Source of the DNA: Noviherbaspirillum malthae | GTDB taxonomy: Bacteria > Pseudomonadota > Gammaproteobacteria > Burkholderiales > Burkholderiaceae_D | DNA: 64,000 nt | NCBI RefSeq assembly: GCF_015352985.1 | Contig: NZ_JACYXF010000004.1 | Location: forward strand, 248,001 to 312,000 | Direction: 5' to 3' | Part shown: positions 18,031-26,512 of the stretch, piece after piece | Layout of the letters: the number at the start of each line of letters is the position of its first letter | Position numbering within the stretch: position 1 is the stretch's first letter | The notes under the pieces: generated by a model | Seen by the model: only the letters and a program-made list of their open reading frames with translations | The model's database searches: none | What the model was told of the DNA's origin: nothing | Program-made: the position numbers and the translations under genes

Positions 18031-18732
18031 GTGCTTCAGATCAAATCGCTCAATACCTATTACGGCGACAGCCATATCCTGCATGGCGTCGATCTCGACA
18101 TCCCCGGCGGCAAGGCGATCGGCCTGCTCGGCCGCAACGGCATGGGCAAGACCACGCTGATCCGCTCGCTGATGGGCTATGTGCCGGCGAAGTCGGGCAC
18201 CGTGTCCTGGCGCAGCAGGAACGTTACCGGCAGCCCGCCGGAGAAGATGGCGCGCCTCGGCATCGGCTATGTGCCCGAAGGACGCGGCATCTTCCCCAAT
18301 CTTTCAGTGCGCGAGAACCTGCTGATGAGCGCACGGCCCGGACCTGGCGGGCGAAGCGACTGGACCTACGAGCGCGTGCTCGACACCTTTCCGCGTCTCA
18401 AGGAAAGGCTGGATCACGGCGGCCAGCAGCTGTCCGGCGGCGAACAGCAGATGCTGTCCATCGGCCGCGCGCTCATGACCAATCCCGACTTGATGATTCT
18501 CGACGAGGCCACCGAGGGTCTTGCGCCGCTGATCGTGCAGGAAATCTGGCGCGTCATTTCCAAGATCCGCGAGACCGGCATCAGCACCCTGATCGTCGAC
18601 CGCAACTACCGCACCGTGCTCGCGCATACCGACTCTGCGGTGCTGCTGGAAAAAGGCCGGGTGGTGCTGCAGGGCGAGTCGAAGGCGCTGATGGATGCGC
18701 CGGAGTCGCTGGCGAAATATCTCGGGGTGTAG
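18031..18732 (+). CDS. LIV-type ABC importer, ATPase (LivF-like)
   Basis: A 233-aa ABC ATPase: Walker A GRNGMGKTT, Q-loop region GIGYVPEGRGIFPNLSVREN (the LivF hallmark), signature LSGGEQQML, Walker B LMILDEA. The H-loop reads TLIVDRNYRT, with Asp-Arg where most ABC ATPases have a His; this substitution is seen in some LivF-like proteins but deserves a look. Start is a GTG at 18031 with AGGGA upstream. Last transport component of the operon. Confidence 0.9.
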   Translation: MLQIKSLNTYYGDSHILHGVDLDIPGGKAIGLLGRNGMGKTTLIRSLMGYVPAKSGTVSWRSRNVTGSPPEKMARLGIGYVPEGRGIFPNLSVRENLLMSARPGPGGRSDWTYERVLDTFPRLKERLDHGGQQLSGGEQQMLSIGRALMTNPDLMILDEATEGLAPLIVQEIWRVISKIRETGISTLIVDRNYRTVLAHTDSAVLLEKGRVVLQGESKALMDAPESLAKYLGV

Positions 18733-18734
18733 GC

Positions 18735-19304
18735 ATGCAGGCGCTCCGGCATCGTCTCCTTGTCGCAGGCATGCTTTCGCTTTCCGCCATTGGCGCCGTG
18801 TATGCCGATTCCCCTCCCTCGCCTTATGCCGGACAGGAAGCGCGCCAGATCAAGGCGCTGTCCGCCGAAGAGGTATCGTCCTATCTCGCCGGCAAGGGCA
18901 TGGGTCTGGCAAAGACGGCGGAACTCAACGGTTATCCGGGGCCTCTGCATGTGCTGGAACTGGCGGAGCAGCTCAAGCTCAGCAGGGAACAGAAGACAAA
19001 GACCCGGGATCTGTACAACACGATGCAGGCCAAAGCCGTCGAGGCCGGACGGGCACTGATCGATGCCGAGCAAAAGCTGGACCGCTTGTTCGCGAGCAAG
19101 GAAATCAGTCCGAACCTGCTCGACTCCTCGCTCAAGGAGATCGGCGCATTGCAGGCCAGGGTGCGCGGCGTCCATCTGGAAGCGCATCTGCAGCAGGCCG
19201 GCATCCTGAATGCCGAACAGGTTGCGCGTTACAACGCGCTGCGCGGCTATGACAAAGCGCAGTCCGGCACTTCCCCGCATCACGGCCACGGGCACAAGCA
19301 TTGA
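18735..19304 (+). CDS. Spy/CpxP-like periplasmic protein with His-rich tail
   Basis: A 189-aa exported protein; the first 25 residues are a signal peptide ending AVYAD. The mature part is helical and charged, with repeated LxxEQ-type helices (LKLSREQKTKTRDLYNTM, then ILNAEQVARYNALRGYD), as in Spy/CpxP/CnrX-like LTXXQ proteins that bind unfolded proteins or metals. The end is HHGHGHKH. It starts 2 bases after livF, so it belongs to the aromatic-uptake operon. A periplasmic chaperone or metal-binding helper is the best guess; no direct evidence for either. Confidence 0.7.
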   Translation: MQALRHRLLVAGMLSLSAIGAVYADSPPSPYAGQEARQIKALSAEEVSSYLAGKGMGLAKTAELNGYPGPLHVLELAEQLKLSREQKTKTRDLYNTMQAKAVEAGRALIDAEQKLDRLFASKEISPNLLDSSLKEIGALQARVRGVHLEAHLQQAGILNAEQVARYNALRGYDKAQSGTSPHHGHGHKH

Positions 19305-19417
19305 CCTGTTGCCGGCACGCACCCGCAGCCGGCACTTCCCTCCTCCGGCCGCCCGGAACTCCCTCTTGCGGCGCATAGTCGTACCGGCATCCTTCCATTC
19401 CGGCGAAAGGCAAGCAC

Positions 19418-20824
19418 ATGAAAAGCATCAATCCGCACTCGGGCCAGCTCATCCGTACCTACGACACGCAAGGGGATGCGGAAATCGACCGGCAGCTCGC
19501 TCTGGCCGAGGAGGCGTTCGACGACTGGAGGAAGAGCGGCTTCGCCGACCGCGCGCAGCTGATGAAGGCCGCCGGCGGATTGCTGCGCGAGCGCAAGCAG
19601 CAGCTGGCGGAACTGATGGCCGATGAAATGGGCAAGGTGGTGCGCGACGGCATTGCGGAGATCGAGAAGTGCGCCGGCTGCTGCGACTACTATGCCGACA
19701 ATGCCGAACGCTTTCTGTCGAGCCAGACCATACCCACCGATGCGGAGAACAGCTACATCGCCTTCGATCCGCTGGGCCCCGTGCTGGCGATCATGCCGTG
19801 GAATTTTCCGTTCTGGCAAGTCTTTCGCTTCGCGGCGCCGGCACTCATGGCGGGCAATGTCGGCGTGCTCAAGCATGCGTCGAACGTGACCGGATGCTCG
19901 CTCGCGATCCAGGACATTTTCCGCGCCGCCGGCTTTCCCCAGCATGCATTTTCGTCGCTCCTGATCGAGAGCAAGAACATCGAACGCGTCATCAGGCATC
20001 CCGCCATCAAGGCAGTCACCCTGACCGGCAGCACCCCGGCCGGGCGCTCGGTGGCGTCGATCGCAGGTTCCGAACTGAAGAAGAGCGTGCTCGAACTCGG
20101 CGGCAGCGATGCCTACCTGGTGCTCGACGATGCCGATCTCGACGCCGCGGTCGACATCTGCGTCAAGAGCCGGCTCATCAACGCCGGGCAAAGCTGCATC
20201 GCCGCCAAGCGCTTCATCGTGGACAGGAAGCTGCGCGCTCAATTCGAACGTGCTTATGTCGAGCGCTTCAACCACATCCGCCACGGCAATCCTCGCGACG
20301 AGGCTTCGGACATCGGCCCGATGGCCCGCGCCGACCTGCGCGCCCAGATTCACCAGCAGGTGGAGCAGAGCGTCAAGCAGGGCGCGAGCCTGCTGGCCGG
20401 AGGCAAGCTGCCTGCCGGCGACGGCGCCTACTATCCGGCGACTGTACTCGGCAACGTGAAGCCGGGCATGGTCGCCTTCGACGAAGAAATCTTCGGCCCG
20501 GTGGCGGCCATCATCGAAGCCGACGACGAGGAGCACGCGATCGCATTGGCGAACCGGTCGCCCTTCGGCCTGGGCGCGGCGCTGTTTACGCGCGACAAGG
20601 CACGCGCCGACCGCATCGCGCGCCGCATCGAAGCCGGCAGCGTGTTCGTCAATGCCCTGGTGAAGTCCGACGTGCGCCTGCCCTTCGGCGGCGTCAAGCA
20701 GTCGGGCTACGGCCGGGAGCTTTCCTGGTTCGGCATCCAGGAATTCGTCAACATAAAGACCATCTACCACGCGAAGTCGCAAGAGGCCTCTGCGGCGCAC
20801 GCATCGAAGAGCCAGCCGGAATAA
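19418..20824 (+). CDS. NAD(P)-dependent aldehyde dehydrogenase (succinate-semialdehyde dehydrogenase-like)
   Basis: A 468-aa ALDH-superfamily enzyme. IMPWNFPFWQ binds the cofactor, LTGSTPAGRSVA is the Rossmann turn, the general base Glu is in LELGGSDAY and the nucleophile Cys in GQSCIAAKR. Overall it resembles GabD/Sad enzymes. It lies 113 bases past the Spy-like gene in the same direction. In the box pathway the semialdehyde made by BoxC must be oxidised, normally by a distinct, PaaN-related enzyme; whether this protein substitutes is an open inference. Confidence 0.87.
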   Translation: MKSINPHSGQLIRTYDTQGDAEIDRQLALAEEAFDDWRKSGFADRAQLMKAAGGLLRERKQQLAELMADEMGKVVRDGIAEIEKCAGCCDYYADNAERFLSSQTIPTDAENSYIAFDPLGPVLAIMPWNFPFWQVFRFAAPALMAGNVGVLKHASNVTGCSLAIQDIFRAAGFPQHAFSSLLIESKNIERVIRHPAIKAVTLTGSTPAGRSVASIAGSELKKSVLELGGSDAYLVLDDADLDAAVDICVKSRLINAGQSCIAAKRFIVDRKLRAQFERAYVERFNHIRHGNPRDEASDIGPMARADLRAQIHQQVEQSVKQGASLLAGGKLPAGDGAYYPATVLGNVKPGMVAFDEEIFGPVAAIIEADDEEHAIALANRSPFGLGAALFTRDKARADRIARRIEAGSVFVNALVKSDVRLPFGGVKQSGYGRELSWFGIQEFVNIKTIYHAKSQEASAAHASKSQPE

Positions 20825-21206
20825 GCGCCGGCATCGACAAGGAAGAACAGAGACGGCGGATGCGTCTGCCTGTCCTGCCGCTGTCTCTCATCATTCGCAG
20901 AGAAACGCTGCGCTGATCTTCGGCGCATTGACTTGCGAAGGTTTGTTCATCCCGCTCAACAAGCGGCATCAGGTACGCATTTCACGGCTGGCACGGTCAG
21001 CCTGGGATCGGCCTCTCCGCCAAGCTGCTTTCCGCAATATTGGAATCGCCCGGTCTGCCTTCATTGCCTTGTCGGTGAGAGCGGTTGCCTGTTACGGTCA
21101 CCGACTGCCCGCAGGTTTGCTGCTCTGGCATGCAGGCATCGCTCGGGTAGACGGAGCGGAAAATCCTGCGCGGCGCTAAGGATACTGCTTCGTCAGTGCG
21201 TGTCCT
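20825..21206. other. Gap without recognisable gene
   Basis: About 380 bases after the aldehyde dehydrogenase. Short frames exist on both strands but none has a ribosome-binding site with protein-like composition. No promoter or terminator of good quality was found. Confidence 0.5.
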
Positions 21207-21374
21207 GTACCAATTCCAAGTCATGACACGCCATGAGATCGCGTCTTTTTCCGCCTGGCTGCGTTGCGCTCGTCATCCATAGCCTCGCTATGGATTCCTG
21301 ATTTGCAGGCTCGGCGTTGCCAGTCGAAGAAAACCATCGGTCCCATTTGGCATGTCATGACTTGGGATTGGTAT
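21207..21374. mobile_element. MITE-like element, copy 1
   Basis: About 167 bases bounded by terminal inverted repeats: left TACCAATTCCAAGTCATGAC, right GTCATGACTTGGGATTGGTA. The interior carries ATCCATAGCCTCGCTATGGAT, itself an inverted repeat. The reverse complement of copy 2 (43652-43810) aligns along the whole length. It has no coding capacity, so it is a non-autonomous, palindromic element. The matching transposase is not in this window. Confidence 0.8.
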
Positions 21375-21514
21375 TAATGCTTGCGAAAACGTCTTGCCGA
21401 AATTGATTTCAAATTTCATTACGCCCTTTGGCAGCAAGGCCTTGCGTGAAAAATGCGATGACGCAAAGCACGGCGAAGGTGTACCATTCGCCTTTTCCGC
21501 AAGAGAACATTTTC

Positions 21515-21820
21515 ATGAGCAACGATATTGTTTTGGCACTTCTTTTCGTGATCGGTGGTGGCGGTGCATTGCTTTACTGGGCCGCGTATCAGAGCGGCCG
21601 CATGATCGGTTACCGCCATGGACTTGAGAAGGGCACGAAGCTGGGCACCCAGGCGCAACACCTCAAGGGCGTCAATGACGGTTATGTCATGGCGCTCCAG
21701 CATACGCCGGGCCAGCGCCATGAATTCATGAACAACGTGCTGCTGAAAACCGGCGCCATGAGCAAGGAAGAGATTGAAGCGGAACGCCGCCTGCGCTTCA
21801 AACTGCAGATGGAACAGTAA
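21515..21820 (+). CDS. Small single-pass membrane protein, unknown
   Basis: About 101 aa. Residues 5-25 (VLALLFVIGGGGALLYWAAY) form one membrane segment; the rest is a charged cytosolic tail with RLRFKLQMEQ at the end. The ATG at 21515 follows AAGAGAAC; a longer frame starting at 21428 adds residues with no signal or motif. No known family is recognised. It stands alone between a MITE-like element and a chemoreceptor. Confidence 0.6.
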   Translation: MSNDIVLALLFVIGGGGALLYWAAYQSGRMIGYRHGLEKGTKLGTQAQHLKGVNDGYVMALQHTPGQRHEFMNNVLLKTGAMSKEEIEAERRLRFKLQMEQ

Positions 21821-21915
21821 GGCTTGCGTCCGGCCTTCTGCGGGATGCCCCCCCACGCCTGACTCATCAACCGGCGCATCGGATGTGCGCCGCAGTTGAA
21901 TATCCAGATTAAATA

Positions 21916-23493
21916 TCAAACCGGCTGCAGCATCCCGCGCCTTGCAGTCTTTGCTTCATCCAGCCTGAACACGCTGACCAGCTCAGCCAGCTTGCCTGTC
22001 TGATCCTCAAGGGAACCTGCAGCCGCCGCCGCTTCCTCCACCAGCGCCGCATTCTGCTGCGTCACCTGATCCATCTGGCCGATTGCCTGGTTCACCTGCT
22101 CGATGCCGGAGCTCTGCTCCTGGCTGGCTGCCAGAATCTCTCCCATGATCGCGGTCACGCGTCCGACGCTTTCGACGATCTCGTTCATCGTCACGCCGGC
22201 CTCGCTGACCAGCCTGCTTCCGGCATCCACCTTCTCGACCGAATCATCGATCAATGATTTGATTTCCTTCGCTGCTTCCGCGGAGCGCCGCGCCAGATTG
22301 CGCACTTCGCCGGCGACGACGGCAAAGCCGCGGCCCTGCTCTCCGGCTCGCGCCGCTTCCACTGCGGCATTCAAGGCGAGGAGGTTGGTCTGAAAGGCGA
22401 TGCCGTCGATGACGTTGATGATATCGACGATCTTTTGCGACGACGAGTTGATGGAATCCATGGTATCCACGACCCGGCCGACGACAGCGCCGCCCTTGAC
22501 CGCCACCTCGGAGGCTTGCACCGCCAGCTGGTTGGCCTGGTGTGCATTGTCGGTATTCTGCCGCACGGCCGACGTCAGCTCCTCCATTGAGGATGCGGTT
22601 TCCTCGAGCGATCCGGCCTGCTGTTCAGTGCGGGCGGACAGATCCAGATTGCCTGCGGAAATCTCCTTCGACGCCGTGGCAATGGTATCGGTGCCGCTGC
22701 GCACTTCGCTCACCACACGCACCAGGCTGTCATTCATGTCCTTCAACGCCTGCAGCAGCTGACCGGTCTCATCCTTGCTGGTAACTGCGATGTCGCTCGT
22801 CAGGTCGCCCGAAGTCACGGTCCGCGCCACCTGCACCGCCTTGCGCAGCGGGCCGGTGATGCCGATAGTGAGCAGCCAGGCATATGTCGCACCGAGTACC
22901 AGAACGGCAATGCCGAGTCCGGCCAGCAGCTTCCAGCTGGCCTGATAGATGCCGTCGATCTGACGGGCGGTCGTGTCAATGCTTGCCCGCTGCTCGTCCA
23001 GCAGCTTCTGGATCAGGTCAAGGTAGACCTTGGCCGCCGGCACGAAGGTTTGTTCGAGCACGCGGTTAGCTTCTTCAAGCTGACCGTCGGCCTTGGCTTT
23101 CGTGATGGCGTCGCGCGAGGCGACGTAGGCTTTGCGCTTGTCCATCAGCTGTGCCCACAGCGCCTTTTCTTCCGGCGTGATCACAAGGGGTTCGATCGCC
23201 TTCTGCAAATCCGCGACCACCTTGATCGACTCTTTCGTTTCTTCCGCGAAGAAAGGCACCAGCGAAGCATCCTCGCTTTTCGCGATGGCGGAGGTGCGGC
23301 GCACGCTGCTGTGGATGCTACGGTACCAGTCGCTGATCAGGCGCTCCTTTGCGAGCGGCTGCTGCGTCATGTCATGCGTCGCTTGTGCGACGGTATGCAG
23401 GCGCCAGATCCCCACGCCTGTCATGAACGCCATCAATGCCAGAATGACGGCAAATCCTATCCCCAGGCGCACGCCTATTTTCAAGTTCTTCAT
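21916..23493 (-). CDS. Methyl-accepting chemotaxis protein
   Basis: A 525-aa chemoreceptor of the 4HB (four-helix-bundle) type. TM1 is at residues 10-30, a periplasmic helical domain of about 160 residues follows, TM2 is at about 190-212, then HAMP and the signalling domain with the hairpin tip [40 protein letters not shown]. Methylation helices flank it ([23 protein letters not shown]). No CheB/CheR-binding pentapeptide is visible at the C terminus. No ligand can be deduced; chemotaxis genes are not adjacent. Confidence 0.92.
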   Translation of the reverse strand: MKNLKIGVRLGIGFAVILALMAFMTGVGIWRLHTVAQATHDMTQQPLAKERLISDWYRSIHSSVRRTSAIAKSEDASLVPFFAEETKESIKVVADLQKAIEPLVITPEEKALWAQLMDKRKAYVASRDAITKAKADGQLEEANRVLEQTFVPAAKVYLDLIQKLLDEQRASIDTTARQIDGIYQASWKLLAGLGIAVLVLGATYAWLLTIGITGPLRKAVQVARTVTSGDLTSDIAVTSKDETGQLLQALKDMNDSLVRVVSEVRSGTDTIATASKEISAGNLDLSARTEQQAGSLEETASSMEELTSAVRQNTDNAHQANQLAVQASEVAVKGGAVVGRVVDTMDSINSSSQKIVDIINVIDGIAFQTNLLALNAAVEAARAGEQGRGFAVVAGEVRNLARRSAEAAKEIKSLIDDSVEKVDAGSRLVSEAGVTMNEIVESVGRVTAIMGEILAASQEQSSGIEQVNQAIGQMDQVTQQNAALVEEAAAAAGSLEDQTGKLAELVSVFRLDEAKTARRGMLQPV

Positions 23494-24107
23494 TCTTCTA
23501 TCTGTTTCGGTGGATTAATTGATATGAGCTGCGCTTGACTGTCCAGGTTAACCGCGTGCCATGCCGCTTTCCCTTCGATTCCTATCACTCCCGGAGGACG
23601 GTATCGACCTGCTGGCATTGGCCACGACCGCCGTGTGTCTGTCAGCGCTCGAAACGACTGCGGCGAGACAAGGGTTCAGGGCGAGCTGTCGGGGCTTGAA
23701 TTCAATGCGCATAACAATTATTTGCAGGACGATGTCGCGAGAATTGAACACGCCCTTGATGTGCTCCGGACTGGAGGCAAGAAAGGGCCCGCCAGCCTTG
23801 CGGCTAGCGGGCAAATCCAATTCGAGAGAGTTGGAGGAGACGCGTTGAATATTGCCCCATGGAAATAAAACTAGGAAATTTATTATTGTGATGGCAGATA
23901 TTCAATAGCCGAATAACTCGAGTTGGCGATGGCATCCGGGTTGTTGAATTGGTCGTCGCACGCCGGAACTTTGATATCAACAATCGTCCATTCGGACGAG
24001 GCGGCTTGTCCGTATTAATTTAACGGCACGTCACACGACCACCTAAACATTCAAGCATTTGCCATTGCAAGTGATTGATTTGTCCGCATATCTTGAATGA
24101 AGGCCAG
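23494..24107. other. Gap without recognisable gene
   Basis: Over 600 bases upstream of the chemoreceptor. A strong imperfect hairpin GCCCGCCAGCC / GGCTAGCGGGC lies at 23787-23812 without a clear T tract. The stretch 23860-24107 is AT-richer than its surroundings. Open frames at 23561-23868 have no ribosome-binding site and look random. Confidence 0.5.
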
Positions 24108-24135
24108 TTGACGAAATAAATATTAGGGCTATACT
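24108..24135 (+). promoter_or_regulatory. Sigma-70-type promoter of the sORF-rnk leader
   Basis: TTGACG (24108-24113), a 16-base AT-rich spacer and TATACT (24130-24135). Predicted start near 24142, giving a leader of about 360 bases before the rnk-like ATG at 24500. Confidence 0.65.
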
Positions 24136-24207
24136 CGCCTGTAACCACACCATCGATCTCCATTCACGCCGTGAACAATTCCTGCATTCTCGCGAAGCGC
24201 AATTGTT

Positions 24208-24225
24208 CTCCCTGCTCGCAGGGAG
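24208..24225 (+). promoter_or_regulatory. Hairpin masking the sORF ribosome-binding site
   Basis: CTCCCTG (24208-24214) pairs with CAGGGAG (24219-24225) around a CTCG tetraloop. The right arm contains the GGGAGG Shine-Dalgarno of the 39-codon ORF (start 24234). Just upstream GAACAATT (24173-24180) pairs with AATTGTTC (24201-24208), so the two stems compete for one base only and may stack. Confidence 0.6.
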
Positions 24226-24233
24226 GCACGGTT

Positions 24234-24353
24234 ATGGCTGTGTCATTTGCTCTGCCCTCTTTCAACGCCAGCACCTACGACTATCTGCCTTCGAATAGCC
24301 GCCGCGTGCAGCTGTCCACACGAAATCTCGCCTGCCTCTCTTGGGCTCGGTGA
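24234..24353 (+). CDS. Candidate 39-aa leader peptide
   Basis: ATG at 24234 follows GGGAGG with 7-base spacing. The peptide opens MAVSFALPSFNASTYDYLP, turns basic (SRRVQLSTRN) and ends ACLSWAR. It has no membrane segment or known motif. The stop codon abuts the 5' arm of a two-tier hairpin (24344-24393), which a ribosome finishing translation would disrupt. This placement, a structured 5' leader and a promoter upstream argue for a regulatory leader peptide acting on the rnk-like gene 147 bases downstream. Conservation was not testable here. Confidence 0.5.
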   Translation: MAVSFALPSFNASTYDYLPSNSRRVQLSTRNLACLSWAR

Positions 24354-24393
24354 GCGCCTAAGAGAACTCCGGTTCTCTCCAGCCTCCCGAGCC
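24344..24393 (+). promoter_or_regulatory. Two-tier hairpin overlapping the sORF stop
   Basis: Outer stem GGCTCGG (24344-24350, last codons of the sORF) with CCGAGCC (24387-24393); inner stem AGAGAAC (24361-24367), loop TCCG, GTTCTCT (24372-24378). A further hairpin follows at 24414-24441 (CCGCC/GGCGG around GGCGC-CTAAT-GCGCC). Neither has a T tract, so control of translation or RNA stability is more likely than plain termination. Confidence 0.6.
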
Positions 24394-24499
24394 TTCCCCA
24401 GCATCTGAATGCACCGCCAGGGCGCCTAATGCGCCGGGCGGCCCATGTCTACTTGAACGGTTCATGCGTGATGCATGGAGCCGAGGGAGACCTTTTGCC

Positions 24500-24970
24500 A
24501 TGCTGAATGAACGTTTTCTGTCTCAGAAGGATGCCTGTCTGCTCAGCAGGCTCGCCGAGGCAATGCTGCGCTTGAGAGATGTGAAGTTCAATTTCGCCGA
24601 TAGGCTGGTGGAATTCCTGTCGGGAGCGATCCTGCTTCCCGAGACAAGCACAAGAGATGACTTTGTCAGGCTCAATACGGTAGTCACTTATAGGGCCGTC
24701 GGTTCCGCCAAGCGGGAGTATCTCGCCATCGTGTGTCCGCAGGATGCCGACGAGGTACTTGCCAGAGTATCCGTCCTCTCTCCGCTGGCCATGACGATGC
24801 TGGGCCGCGTGGTCGGCAGCATCGTGGAAATTGGCCTGCCCTTTGGACGCGTTCAGTATGTCGAGATTGTCGACGTCGCTCCCATCGACTCTCGTCACGG
24901 CATCATTGAAGAGACAGCCAAGACCGTGTCTTCCATGCGTTTGCCGGATCTTCCAACGGCAGGCATCTGA
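24500..24970 (+). CDS. Rnk-like GreA/GreB C-terminal domain protein (first copy)
   Basis: A 156-aa protein resembling Rnk: a short helical N terminus (LLSRLAEAMLRLRDVKF), then the FKBP-like C-terminal domain of GreA/GreB factors (VTYRAVGSAKREYLAIVCPQDAD, VSVLSPLAMTMLGRVVGSIVEIGLPFG). Rnk binds RNA polymerase without the cleavage-promoting coiled coil. ATG at 24500 follows AGGGAGA; the longer frame from 24464 adds 12 residues without support. It opens a stress cluster with USP genes and a second Rnk-like gene. Sequence is divergent from the second copy. Confidence 0.75.
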   Translation: MLNERFLSQKDACLLSRLAEAMLRLRDVKFNFADRLVEFLSGAILLPETSTRDDFVRLNTVVTYRAVGSAKREYLAIVCPQDADEVLARVSVLSPLAMTMLGRVVGSIVEIGLPFGRVQYVEIVDVAPIDSRHGIIEETAKTVSSMRLPDLPTAGI

Positions 24971-25051
24971 TGATCGCCGATGCGATCTCCCGCCCGGGAG
25001 GTCCATCAAGCTTGTTTGTGCAGCAAGAACAACTTCTGTATGGAGCAAGTC

Positions 25052-25978
25052 ATGACACGCATAAAGAAGATACTGGTCGCCACCGACTGTTCTGAGAATG
25101 CGCGCAAGGCAGAGACACGTGCCGCGATGCTGAGCGTGGAGCTGAAGGCGGACGATCTGGAGATGCTGGCGATCCGGCAGACTGTGAGGATGGGACTTTC
25201 CACACCCTCCGCATCGGTTTTTCATTGCACCCTGGCCGAATCGGAGATCGCTGCGATGGCCGAAGGCGAAGCCGGATCGGCGGAACTGGAACCGGCCCAT
25301 GGCGGGCCGCACTGCGTGCGCAGAATGAGGACGGGGAAATCGGCTTCGGCGATTACCGATCATGCAAGCCGGTTGCATGCGGACCTGACCGTCGTGGCGG
25401 CACAGGAGCGTCGGTTTCTTTCGAGTTTTCTGACGGGAGCCTGCCATCACGATGTAGTGCAGGCATGCACGCGCCCGGTTCTTGTCGTGAAGAGCGAGCC
25501 GCAGTCAGCCTACCGCCGCGTGCTCGTTGCCGTGGATTTCTCCGAGCAGTCGAAGGAAGCGGCGCGCATGGCGCTGGCGATCGCGCCTGATGCGCATGTC
25601 AGCTTCGTGCATGCATGCCGCCTCATGCACGAAGGAATGATGCGTGAAGCGGGATTGCCGCCTGATTCGATCAACGGCTATCGCATCCGCTTGCGTGAAC
25701 GCTCGCGCACCCAGCTCAATCAGTTCATTGCCGAGCTTGGGCCGCAGAAGCAGCTGGCTTCGAGAACAGTTCAGTACGGCCATGCGGCGCCGGTCATATT
25801 CGATCTGGTCAAGAAGATCAGCCCGGATTTGATTGCGGTCGGCAAGACCGGACGGTCGTTGCTGGAGCAGGTGCTGGTCGGAAGCCTGACGAAGCGGCTG
25901 ATCGACGAAGCGCCGTGCGATCTGCTTGTGGCTCCGCTGGATTCCGGACCAGGCTGGGACGATCGTCCCGCGGCATAG
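25052..25978 (+). CDS. Tandem universal stress protein
   Basis: A 308-aa protein with two USP domains. The first begins RIKKILVATDCSENARKAE and ends VVQACTRPVLVVKSE; the second begins YRRVLVAVDFSEQSKEAA and ends LIAVGKTGRSLLEQVLVGSLTKRLIDEAPCDLLVAP, with a G-x-x-G-x-x-x-x-S/T-like ATP-binding stretch that is partly changed (GKTGRSLLEQVLVGS). The first domain lacks the motif, so only the second is likely to bind nucleotide. ATG at 25052 follows GGAG. Cytosolic; role in starvation or oxygen-limitation stress is family knowledge. Confidence 0.82.
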   Translation: MTRIKKILVATDCSENARKAETRAAMLSVELKADDLEMLAIRQTVRMGLSTPSASVFHCTLAESEIAAMAEGEAGSAELEPAHGGPHCVRRMRTGKSASAITDHASRLHADLTVVAAQERRFLSSFLTGACHHDVVQACTRPVLVVKSEPQSAYRRVLVAVDFSEQSKEAARMALAIAPDAHVSFVHACRLMHEGMMREAGLPPDSINGYRIRLRERSRTQLNQFIAELGPQKQLASRTVQYGHAAPVIFDLVKKISPDLIAVGKTGRSLLEQVLVGSLTKRLIDEAPCDLLVAPLDSGPGWDDRPAA

Positions 25979-26104
25979 GAGAAATGGAAAACCCGCTGCC
26001 GCCACGTCCGGCAAGCGTCAATGACATGGTTGTTTGTCAGTTCGTCAGCCGGTTCGCCGGCTCATCAAAGTCATTTAAGTCATCAGAAACATCAGAAAGT
26101 CATC

Positions 26105-26506
26105 ATGAAACCAGAAATCACAGTATCGACGCAGGACCTTGAATTACTCGAATCCATTCTGGATACCTTGCCCGCGTCGGATGATGCATGCCGGGACGCC
26201 CTGCTGGAAGAGCTCTCACGCGCGCATGTCATCGACGCCAAGGACGTTCCACCCACGGTGGTCAGCATGAATTCAAAAGTGCGCTTCGAAATCGAATCCC
26301 CGAAAGAGGAATTCTGCCTGACGCTCTGCTTTCCCAAATCGAGCGAGGCACGACAGGATGCGCTGTCGGTGCTCACGCCTATCGGCACTGCTCTGCTGGG
26401 CATGTCTGAAGGAAGCTTCATCGAATGGCCCAGGCGTGACGGCCAGATGATCCGCGTGAAGGTGCTGGAAGTGTATCCGCAACAGGCGGACCACAAGGCG
26501 GCTTAG
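26105..26506 (+). CDS. rnk: Rnk-like regulator of nucleoside diphosphate kinase (second copy)
   Basis: A 133-aa protein close in size to E. coli Rnk (136 aa). An N-terminal helical pair (TQDLELLESILDTLP, CRDALLEELSRA) precedes the Gre-type domain VPPTVVSMNSKVRFEIESPKEEF, LTLCFP, SVLTPIGTALLGMSEGSFIEWP and a final VKVLEVYPQ. I set the start at 26105 (MKPEIT); the longer frame from 26021 begins with a repetitive HQSHLSHQKHQ run that looks non-coding. Eight bases separate it from the next gene, suggesting one transcript. Confidence 0.82.
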   Translation: MKPEITVSTQDLELLESILDTLPASDDACRDALLEELSRAHVIDAKDVPPTVVSMNSKVRFEIESPKEEFCLTLCFPKSSEARQDALSVLTPIGTALLGMSEGSFIEWPRRDGQMIRVKVLEVYPQQADHKAA

Positions 26507-26512
26507 ACACCC

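Noticed and set aside
20928-21226. Short plus-strand frames before MITE copy 1
   Set aside because: No start context, Arg/Ser-rich random composition, and they run into the repeat.
23561-23868. Overlapping short frames after the chemoreceptor
   Set aside because: No ribosome-binding site, no motif, and the two frames contradict each other.
24171-24233. Upstream GTG extension of the 39-codon ORF
   Set aside because: The extra 21 codons lie in the hairpin-forming leader and lack a Shine-Dalgarno.
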